This document shows positions 1 to 5,443 of a stretch of DNA of 7,162 nucleotides, in pieces (positions within the stretch are counted from its first letter, which is position 1; every line of letters starts with the position of its first letter). The DNA is from Elusimicrobia bacterium RIFCSPLOWO2_12_FULL_59_9 (GTDB lineage: Bacteria > Elusimicrobiota > Elusimicrobia > O2-12-FULL-59-9), in the NCBI GenBank assembly GCA_001800185.1, contig MGUX01000046.1, positions 1-7,162 of the forward strand. The letters are read 5' to 3'. A program made the translations under genes and the position numbers. The notes below the pieces were generated by a model. The model was not told the DNA's origin. It did not search any database and worked only from the letters and a program-made list of their open reading frames with translations.

Positions 1-70
1 GCTTAAATCCGGAAAAGCGGCCTTGCTCCGCCGTGACTGCGCCAAGTGGATTCCCGATTTGCTGGAGTGA
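1..70 (+). CDS. 3' end of an unidentified gene (partial)
   Basis: The frame beginning at base 2 is open to a TGA at 68-70 and gives a 22-residue tail ending KWIPDLLE. It lies on the same strand and in the same frame as the histidine kinase downstream, with the TGA between them. The tail is too short to assign to a family. Its codons are GC-rich at third positions like those of the neighbouring genes, which is why I treat it as a real gene end. It is probably co-transcribed with the kinase, whose start is only 36 nt away. A random open frame this short cannot be excluded. Confidence 0.4.
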   Translation, partial: LKSGKAALLRRDCAKWIPDLLE

Positions 71-94
71 AAGAGAATCGACGACCCCGCCAAA

Positions 95-99
95 AAGGG
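95..99 (+). promoter_or_regulatory. Candidate ribosome binding site for the TTG-started kinase
   Basis: AAGGG lies 7 nt upstream of the TTG at 107. It supports that TTG as the start, because the in-frame codons back to the TGA at 68-70 contain no ATG, GTG or TTG. The match to the anti-Shine-Dalgarno core is only partial. Confidence 0.35.
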
Positions 100-106
100 C
101 CAGGTT

Positions 107-1228
107 TTGCTGCTGGACAATTTCAAGCCGGAGCTGATGAATTTAACCCGGAGCTTGTGGAAGGACGGCTATGAGATATCGGCCAACCTCCAGGTGGCGC
201 AAGCGCTGGAGGAAGCGGCGCTGCAGCAGTTTCAGGTGGCCGTCTTGGGAGCGGCTATGGCTTTCGCCAAAACCACGGGCGTGGATTTATCCAAGAAACT
301 GCGCGCGCTCTATCCCGAAATCCGGATCATCATTTTAGTCGACCGCTATCCTCTGCAAGCGGCGCTGCAAGGGATAACCCAGGCCGTTGAGTTCGGCCTC
401 GACGACAGCATCCTCAAGCCGGTGGATCCGTCGGTGTTGATTTTTTCCATCAATCGCGCCATCGAAAAATTCAAGCTCCAAGGCGAAAACGCGCGCCTGC
501 TCAAAGAGCTTACGGAGTCCAACGACAGGCTCGGGCAGCTCAACACCTTCCAGTCCAAGTTTTTCGCCATGGTCGCTCACGACATCAAAAATCCATTGAC
601 GGCGATCAAGGGCTATTCCGAGATGCTTTTGCGCAAGCTCGAGGATCCCAAGGCTTTGCAGTATTGCAATACCATCGTCAGCTCTTCCAAGACGCTGGAG
701 ACCCTGATTTCAGACCTCGTGGATTTGGCCGCGATTCAATCCGGCAAACTGCGCATCAATAAGCAGCCGATGGATTTCGCGCAGGTGATGCGCGAGGTGC
801 AGTCGCGGGTGGAGATTTACGCCAAACAGCACGACATCCAATTTTCCGTCAAAGAGCTGCCTTCCATTCCGCCGCTGGTCGGGGATGCGCAGCGCCTGGG
901 CCAGGTGTTGACGAACTTATGCACCAACGCAGTGCATTATACGCCCGCCAAGGGTTCCGTGACGGTTTCGGCGGAGGTGACGGCCAAGGAGATCAGCGTC
1001 AGCGTGCAGGATACGGGCATCGGGATTTCCAAGGAGGATTTACCCAAAGTCTTCAGCCGCTTTTTTCAGACCGAGAAAGCCCAGCAAATGCGCAAAGGGG
1101 GGTTTGGCTTGGGACTGACGATCGCCCAGGAAATCGTCGCCTCCCACGGCGGCCGCATGGGCGTCGAAAGCGAGTTGGGGAAGGGCTCGAGGTTTTACTT
1201 CGCTTTGCCCTATGGCGCGGGATCGTGA
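107..1228 (+). CDS. Soluble histidine kinase with a degenerate N-terminal receiver domain
   Basis: This is a 373-residue cytoplasmic protein with no membrane segment. Residues 1-120 have the layout of a response-regulator receiver: LLLDNF at the first strand, the IIILV strand near 74-78 and the ILKPVDP motif with Lys104. The acidic pair is reduced to Asp4-Asn5. The phospho-acceptor position reads VAVLGAAM, with Gly48 where Asp is expected, and Val78 replaces the switch Thr/Ser. The domain therefore probably cannot be phosphorylated. A short helical linker (about 121-150) leads to a HisKA domain with the H-box MVAHDIKNPLTAIKGY (phospho-acceptor His158). The ATPase domain follows, with N-box LTNLCTNAVHYTP (Asn270/Asn274), G1 QDTGIGIS, F-box FSRFF and G2 GGFGLGL (331-337). 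The kinase core looks intact. Its partner response regulator is not in the window. The start is a TTG; the receiver's first strand is slightly short from there, so a non-canonical start a few codons earlier is possible. Confidence 0.9.
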   Translation: MLLDNFKPELMNLTRSLWKDGYEISANLQVAQALEEAALQQFQVAVLGAAMAFAKTTGVDLSKKLRALYPEIRIIILVDRYPLQAALQGITQAVEFGLDDSILKPVDPSVLIFSINRAIEKFKLQGENARLLKELTESNDRLGQLNTFQSKFFAMVAHDIKNPLTAIKGYSEMLLRKLEDPKALQYCNTIVSSSKTLETLISDLVDLAAIQSGKLRINKQPMDFAQVMREVQSRVEIYAKQHDIQFSVKELPSIPPLVGDAQRLGQVLTNLCTNAVHYTPAKGSVTVSAEVTAKEISVSVQDTGIGISKEDLPKVFSRFFQTEKAQQMRKGGFGLGLTIAQEIVASHGGRMGVESELGKGSRFYFALPYGAGS

Positions 1229-1783
1229 TCAGGTCGGGAGCGGAACGGCCTTCCTGAGTTGGGGGTCGCTCCGGGCCAGGAGACGAATGGCCCGATTTTG
1301 GATTTGAAACATTTTTTTCCTTGAAGCCTGGTCGTCGTCCCGATGTCCCAGCATATGCAGCACGCCATGGCTGATGAGCAGCGCCAACTCGCAGCAGAGC
1401 GGGTGGCCCGCCTCCGCCGCCTGCGTGCGCGCCTGGCCGGCGCAAATAAAGATATCTGCCAGAGCGGTCGGAGGCTCGCCTCTGGCGGTCCAGGTGCCGC
1501 GAGCGCTGCGAGCGGCCGCTTCGGGTCTGGTCTTTCCGGTCGAGGGGAAGGGCGCGGCGCCGAGATACGGCAGGGTGATCACGTCGGTCAAAGTTCCGGA
1601 ATCGAAGAACTTTTTATGGAGGCGCTTGATTTCCCGGCCGGAGACAAAGTAAAGGCATATTTCTCCGTGCAATGTTTCGCCTTCAAGTTCGAGCGTCCGA
1701 AGGACGGTTTTTTTGAAAAGAGGGATCCGGTTCCGGCAGGAAGGGGGCAAAAGAGACCGCCCGATTATTTCAATACGCAGCAT
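1229..1783 (-). CDS. ybeY: Endoribonuclease YbeY (rRNA maturation metalloprotein)
   Basis: YbeY is a metal-dependent RNase for 16S rRNA 3'-end maturation and ribosome quality control, acting in the cytoplasm. The 184-residue product shows the family's order of motifs: EIKRLHKKFF (51-60), TDVITLPY (66-73, equivalent to the usual TDVLSFP), ADIFIC (109-114) and the metal site HGVLHMLGHRDDD (139-151). The usual site is His-x3-His-x5-His. Here His139 and His143 are kept but the third position is Asp149, with an extra His at 147. From memory, Bacteroidetes YbeY proteins also have Asp there, so this may be a functional variant. Between TDVITLPY and ADIFIC lies a Pro/Arg/Ala-rich stretch of about 35 residues, longer than usual. 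The ATG overlaps the phoH stop as TAATG (1 nt shared), which indicates translational coupling. The stop abuts the convergent kinase stop. The phoH-ybeY pairing is a widespread gene order and supports the call. Confidence 0.9.
   Translation of the reverse strand: MLRIEIIGRSLLPPSCRNRIPLFKKTVLRTLELEGETLHGEICLYFVSGREIKRLHKKFFDSGTLTDVITLPYLGAAPFPSTGKTRPEAAARSARGTWTARGEPPTALADIFICAGQARTQAAEAGHPLCCELALLISHGVLHMLGHRDDDQASRKKMFQIQNRAIRLLARSDPQLRKAVPLPT
1272..1299 (+). terminator. Weak candidate terminator for the kinase gene, inside ybeY
   Basis: CGGGCC (1272-1277) and GGCCCG (1289-1294) can pair as a 6-bp stem with an 11-nt loop, followed by ATTTT. It lies about 45 nt past the kinase stop, within the 3' coding part of the convergent ybeY, because there is no intergenic space. 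The loop is long and the T-run is short, so this is only a candidate. Confidence 0.2.
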
Positions 1784-2763
1784 TACTTATTTTTGGATTC
1801 CCAGCGGTTGTAGGCGCTCAGTATCTCTTTGACGAGGGGATGGCGGAAAACGTCCTGCTCGTCGAAATAAACAAATCTTATCCTCTCGGTATTTTTGAGA
1901 ATCGACTGCGCGACGAGAAGCCCGGAGGCTTTGTCGTTCTCTAAATCAATTTGCGTCACATCCCCTGTGATGACTATTTTTGATCCCACTCCCATGCGCG
2001 TCAAAAACATCTTCATTTGCGCGGGGGTGGTGTTCTGGGCCTCGTCGAGAATAATGAAGGCCCGCTCCAGCGTGCGCCCGCGCATGTAGGCCAGCGGCAC
2101 GACTTCCACGATGTCGTCGTCGCGCCAAAACCTGAACTTGTCGCTGCCCAGCAGGTTGTAAAAAGCGTCGTAAAGGGGCTGCAGGTATGGATGAACTTTT
2201 TCGTACAGGTCTCCCGGCAGGAAACCCAGTTTTTCGCCGGTCTCGATGACGGGCCGGGTCAGCACGATGCGGTCCACTTCTTTCGCTTTCAGGGAGCGTA
2301 TCGCGCAGGCCACGGCCAAATACGTTTTCCCGGTGCCGGCGGGCCCTATTCCGATGGTCAGGTCGTGGGTCTGGATCGACGCCACGTAGCTTTTTTGATT
2401 TTCGCTGCGCGGGCGGATGTCCCTGCCATGCGCGGTCGTATACAGCGGCGCAGGCCCTTGATAAGGCGTTTCCACGGGCGGCGCAGCGGGGGTTTCCTCG
2501 GCGGCGGTTTCGGACCCGGTCCGCGCTGAAAGCGGAGGGGCCGTTTGAAGCGCCGATTGCCTTTCTTTCAAGGCCTTCAGGGCTTTGTTGACGGGCGCCG
2601 CGCGTCCCCGGATGGACAAATACAGCTCGTCCGTTTCCGGATCGTGGCGGACGAAAATTTCAACTCTGCATCTTTTCTCCAATTGGCGCAAATAGACGTC
2701 TTGCTGGCCCAAAAGCTCCAACGCCTCGTCGTTGTTTTTAAGCTGAAGTTTTTTGGTGATCAT
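1783..2763 (-). CDS. phoH: PhoH-family ATPase (YbeZ-like)
   Basis: This is a 326-residue P-loop NTPase of the PhoH/YbeZ family, thought to work with YbeY in RNA metabolism. Residues 1-75 form a small N-terminal domain typical of the family (DEALELLGQQDVYLRQLEKR onward). A Pro/Ala/Glu-rich linker (about 75-105) separates it from the PhoH ATPase domain. That domain shows Walker A GPAGTGKT (140-147), LTRPVIETGEKLGFLPGDL (168-186), Walker B FIILDEAQN (236-244, acidic pair Asp240-Glu241) and VITGDVTQIDL (264-274). All key residues are present. I chose the ATG at 2763 over an in-frame GTG at 2817. The ATG forms an ATGA overlap with the glgC stop, has AGGGG 13 nt and GAGG 3 nt upstream, and begins where family homology begins. 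The 3' end overlaps ybeY by one base. Confidence 0.94.
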   Translation of the reverse strand: MITKKLQLKNNDEALELLGQQDVYLRQLEKRCRVEIFVRHDPETDELYLSIRGRAAPVNKALKALKERQSALQTAPPLSARTGSETAAEETPAAPPVETPYQGPAPLYTTAHGRDIRPRSENQKSYVASIQTHDLTIGIGPAGTGKTYLAVACAIRSLKAKEVDRIVLTRPVIETGEKLGFLPGDLYEKVHPYLQPLYDAFYNLLGSDKFRFWRDDDIVEVVPLAYMRGRTLERAFIILDEAQNTTPAQMKMFLTRMGVGSKIVITGDVTQIDLENDKASGLLVAQSILKNTERIRFVYFDEQDVFRHPLVKEILSAYNRWESKNK

Positions 2764-3974
2764 GGCCTCGTTTTTCCCCTGGGCACCACGATGATGCCTG
2801 AAGAGTCCATATGCCACAGGGAAGAATCTTGTCGGGTGTCGTATCCGATGGACGTCGATGGCGGCAGCTTATTGAAACGGTCGATGATGACCCCCTTGAG
2901 CCGGCTGCCCGTCCCGATTTCCGTGAAGTCATGGATGACGCAGTTGCGGATGTCGCAATTTTCGCCGACCGTGACGCCTTGTCCAAGCACCGAGCTTTCG
3001 ATCTCGCAAGAGCCCAGGCTGGCGCCTGAACCGATGATGCAGTTGTTGATCTTGGAGTTTAAAATATTGGCCGGCGGAACGTCCACCCGGCCGGAATGTA
3101 TCGGCCACTGGGGGTTGTTGAGGTTGAAGCGCGGCTTGGGCCCCAACAGGTCCATGTGGGCGTCCCAGTAGGCCTTGATCGCGCCGATGTCGCGCCAATA
3201 GGATTGTTCCTCGTAATTTCTGAGGCCCGGAAGATCATGCGTCGAGAAATCGTACGCGAAGACCTTGTAGCGCTCGAAAGCCACCGGCAGGATGGAGCGG
3301 CCGAAATCCAGATCCATCTTGCCGGCGAAGCCGCCGCCGGAGGAAAGTATTTCATTGAGCACATCCCGGTTGAAGATGTAATTGCCCATCGAAGAGTAGG
3401 CGTGCGTCTTTCGTCCCGGCATGGGTTTGGGGTTCTGCGGCTTCTCGGTAAACCCCGTCATTTTATTGCGCTCGTCGGTCTCCACGACGCCGTACTGAAC
3501 GGCGTCGGCCAGGGGCACTGGCACGGCGGCGACGGTGATGTCGGCGCCGCAGGCGCGATGAAAGGCCAGCATCTGGCGTATGTCCATCCGGTAAATGTGG
3601 TCGGCCCCGAAGACGGCGATGAAGTCGGGGTTATGGTCGGAGATGATATTGAGGTTTTGGCGCACGGCGTCGGCGGTTCCCTGGTACCACATGGCCCCCC
3701 GCCGCATCTGCGGCGGAACCACGGTGATGAAATGGTTGTGCGTGATGCCCACTCCGCGCCAACTGGTGCGCAGGTATTCTATCAGGGACTGCGATAGATA
3801 TTGAACCAGGATATAAATCGAGAAGATGCCGGAGTTGATGAAATTGGACAACACGAAATCGACAATCCGGTATTGCCCGCCGAAAGGAACGGCGGGTTTG
3901 GAGCGCTCTTTGGTCAGGGGGTAGAGGCGTTCGCCTTTTCCTCCCGCCAAGATGATGCCGAGTACTTTATCCAA
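2760..3974 (-). CDS. glgC: Glucose-1-phosphate adenylyltransferase (ADP-glucose pyrophosphorylase)
   Basis: This enzyme makes ADP-glucose from ATP and glucose-1-phosphate, the committed step of bacterial glycogen synthesis. The 404-residue product is full length for the family. The nucleotidyltransferase domain carries IILAGGKGERLYPLT near the N-terminus, KPAVPFGGQYRIVDF (26-40), GTADAVRQN, FGADHIYRMD and the sugar-phosphate-site segments FTEKP and SMGNYIF. The C-terminal third shows the hexapeptide-repeat pattern of the left-handed beta-helix (for example INNCIIGSGASLGSCEIESS). The start is a TTG at 3974; an in-frame TAG 12 nt upstream of it leaves no better start. The first 8 nt overlap the end of the chlorite dismutase-like gene, and the stop overlaps phoH by ATGA. 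No other glycogen gene is visible, so its place among housekeeping genes is unusual. Whether allosteric regulation is kept cannot be judged from sequence alone. Confidence 0.95.
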   Translation of the reverse strand: MDKVLGIILAGGKGERLYPLTKERSKPAVPFGGQYRIVDFVLSNFINSGIFSIYILVQYLSQSLIEYLRTSWRGVGITHNHFITVVPPQMRRGAMWYQGTADAVRQNLNIISDHNPDFIAVFGADHIYRMDIRQMLAFHRACGADITVAAVPVPLADAVQYGVVETDERNKMTGFTEKPQNPKPMPGRKTHAYSSMGNYIFNRDVLNEILSSGGGFAGKMDLDFGRSILPVAFERYKVFAYDFSTHDLPGLRNYEEQSYWRDIGAIKAYWDAHMDLLGPKPRFNLNNPQWPIHSGRVDVPPANILNSKINNCIIGSGASLGSCEIESSVLGQGVTVGENCDIRNCVIHDFTEIGTGSRLKGVIIDRFNKLPPSTSIGYDTRQDSSLWHMDSSGIIVVPRGKTRP

Positions 3975-4692
3975 GGGACCCCACTAGATTATGGGCGTCG
4001 CCCCTCAGGCATAAAAAGGCCGCCGGTTCGATCCCGCAGGTTCGGCCGATGGCGGCTTCGCGGAGATTTTGGAGCATGACGAATACCCGCTCGGAGCAGT
4101 CCGTTTCAGCGGTCAACAGGAAGTTCCCGCCGTCGATGCCGATGGAAAAAGTGGCGGCGAAGCCCGCGGAAGAGTATTCGTTCTTGATGGCCAAGAGTTC
4201 GCCTGTCATTTTTTCGCGCTCGGTCCGCGGCAGGCGGCGCCACCGCCGCCCGAGGGTGAACGGACACACAAGCAGGGCCGGCTGGCCCGGCGAAATCGAG
4301 ACGGGGGAGTTTCCGGCCTTGCCCTCTTGCGCCGCTGGGGCGGCGGCCGGATGGGGGATGGAGATATAGGAGTAAACCGGGGTTAAGTGCTTGCCGACTC
4401 CCGAGGACAAGATTTTTCTGGAATTTTCCTGAAGGAGCGCCAGGTCATCGACGGTCCTCCATAACAGGAAATCGCAATCGGCGCGAAGGCCCTGAAGAGA
4501 GTAGGCTTGTATCGCCAGCTTTTTTGAGGCGCTCTCAAGCGCGGAGGAAAATTCCTGTTTGGCCACGATTTTTTCGTTCGACAAAAGCGCGCGGAAGCCG
4601 GAATCCAATTTAAGAAATAAGAAATTGAAAAACTGCCTGCGCGCCGGCGGCTGGGGGTTTTCTTTTTCTTGAGCTTCGGGCGATGGCGTCAT
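3967..4692 (-). CDS. Chlorite dismutase/HemQ-superfamily protein, apparently without heme ligand
   Basis: This 241-residue protein matches the chlorite dismutase/coproheme decarboxylase (HemQ, ChdC) fold in motif order. It has RRQFFNFLFLKLDSGFRAL near 18-36, YSLQGLRADCDFLLWRTVDD (63-82), GKHLTPVYSYIS (100-111), CPFTLGRRWRRLPRTEREKM (143-162), FSIGIDGGNFLLTAETD (182-198) and LREAAIGR (210-217). In heme-binding members the helix after the ER..M motif carries the proximal histidine (pattern M-x-x-E-H). Here that position is Leu166 (MTGELLAIKNEY). The Tyr and Lys of the YPxxK catalytic segment are Cys143 and Leu147. These alignments are from memory, but they suggest a protein that no longer binds or processes heme in the usual way. 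I set the start at the ATG that overlaps the thyX stop (ATGA), because the upstream extension to 4989 is only a shadow of thyX. No strong Shine-Dalgarno site is present, so translation is probably coupled to thyX. The end overlaps glgC by 8 nt. Confidence 0.8.
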   Translation of the reverse strand: MTPSPEAQEKENPQPPARRQFFNFLFLKLDSGFRALLSNEKIVAKQEFSSALESASKKLAIQAYSLQGLRADCDFLLWRTVDDLALLQENSRKILSSGVGKHLTPVYSYISIPHPAAAPAAQEGKAGNSPVSISPGQPALLVCPFTLGRRWRRLPRTEREKMTGELLAIKNEYSSAGFAATFSIGIDGGNFLLTAETDCSERVFVMLQNLREAAIGRTCGIEPAAFLCLRGDAHNLVGSLG

Positions 4693-5411
4693 GTCGGGCT
4701 CGATTGGCCGTCCACTTCGGCGTTTTTTCCGGTCCAGGCGAGAAGTCGAAAAGCCTCCCAAGTCCACGGCATCCGCGCTTTGAAGAGCTCCGCCAAGGCC
4801 TCGGCGTACTTTTGAATTTCCCATTGGGCGGCGGCGTCGGCCCTCAAATTGATGAAGTGCATGAGGTTTCTGGCGTTGACGGTCCAATAAAATTCGGTGT
4901 AAAGATTGACCGGAAGGGCCATGCGGGCCATTTCCCTGGCCACCCCCGCGCGCAAAAGGTTTTGATATGCCGCATAGCTTTGCCGGCAATTATCCCGCAG
5001 CAGCCGGTCGGCCAGCGGGGAGTCGATCCGCCCGTTTTCGCGGGAGGCCTGTTTGTTGGCCGTCGCCGGGGCGCGCCATTTGTCGGGAAAATAAAACTCA
5101 TCGACGGCTTCGGCGTATCTGGCGGATTTTTCATTAAAGGATCCCGCGCGGTGCCGGATCCATTGGCGCATCACGAAAATGGGAGTCTTGCAGTGAAATT
5201 TAAAAATGGCATGCTCAAAAGGGGTCATGTGCTGGTGCCGCAAGAGGAAATGGATGAGCTTTCTGTCCTGTTCTTCGCCCTTGAGCCCGCCCGCATAAGA
5301 AACCCGGGCGGCCAAGACGACGGCGGCATCGTCTCCCATGGCGTCGACTAACCGGACGAATCCCTTGTCCAGGACGGGAATTTCCGCGCGGCGCGAAAGT
5401 CGGCGGGTCAT
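4689..5411 (-). CDS. thyX: FAD-dependent thymidylate synthase ThyX
   Basis: ThyX methylates dUMP to dTMP using methylene-tetrahydrofolate, with FAD and NADPH. The 240-residue product carries the ThyX signature RHRAGSFNEKSARY (86-99), fitting RHRxxSxNExSxR exactly. It also has HMTPFEH (61-67), FVMRQWIRHR before the signature, and the C-terminal block LPVNLYTEFYWTVNARNLMH followed by LRADAAAQWEIQ. All expected FAD- and dUMP-binding segments are present and the length is typical. I prefer the ATG at 5411 to an in-frame TTG at 5423. Neither has a clear ribosome binding site, but the ATG overlaps the stop of an 11-codon ORF that itself overlaps the cbiX stop. The 3' end overlaps the chlorite dismutase-like gene by ATGA. 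An organism with ThyX usually lacks or does not depend on ThyA. Confidence 0.96.
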   Translation of the reverse strand: MTRRLSRRAEIPVLDKGFVRLVDAMGDDAAVVLAARVSYAGGLKGEEQDRKLIHFLLRHQHMTPFEHAIFKFHCKTPIFVMRQWIRHRAGSFNEKSARYAEAVDEFYFPDKWRAPATANKQASRENGRIDSPLADRLLRDNCRQSYAAYQNLLRAGVAREMARMALPVNLYTEFYWTVNARNLMHFINLRADAAAQWEIQKYAEALAELFKARMPWTWEAFRLLAWTGKNAEVDGQSSPT

Positions 5412-5443
5412 GCGCGCGTCCAACCGGAGCGAGCGCGGATCAT
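5408..5443 (-). CDS. 11-codon ORF bridging cbiX and thyX (possible coupling ORF)
   Basis: ATG at 5443-5441 overlaps the cbiX-like stop (ATGA). The frame encodes MIRARSGWTRA and ends in a TGA (5410-5408) that overlaps the thyX ATG, again as ATGA. It spans exactly the 28 nt between the two genes. Such a mini-ORF could carry ribosomes from one gene to the next by termination-reinitiation, given that thyX has no evident Shine-Dalgarno site. The peptide itself probably has no function. The arrangement could be a coincidence in this GC-rich DNA. Confidence 0.25.
   Translation of the reverse strand: MIRARSGWTRA

Noticed and set aside
1343..1813. Plus-strand ORF of 156 codons
   Set aside because: Antisense shadow of ybeY; the minus strand carries clear family motifs over the same bases.
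2764..2817. GTG start of phoH at 2817
   Set aside because: The extra 18 residues overlap the glgC end and have no family match; the ATG at 2763 has the ATGA overlap and upstream purine-rich sites.
3096..3797. Plus-strand ORF of 233 codons
   Set aside because: Antisense to the well-conserved core of glgC; the His/Gly/Val-rich translation is typical of a GC-driven shadow frame.
4693..4989. In-frame N-terminal extension of the chlorite dismutase-like ORF up to 4989
   Set aside because: It lies wholly within thyX in another frame, has low-complexity Arg/Gly content, and family homology begins only after the ATG at 4692.
4683..5351. Plus-strand ORF of 222 codons
   Set aside because: Antisense to thyX, whose signature motif settles the coding strand.
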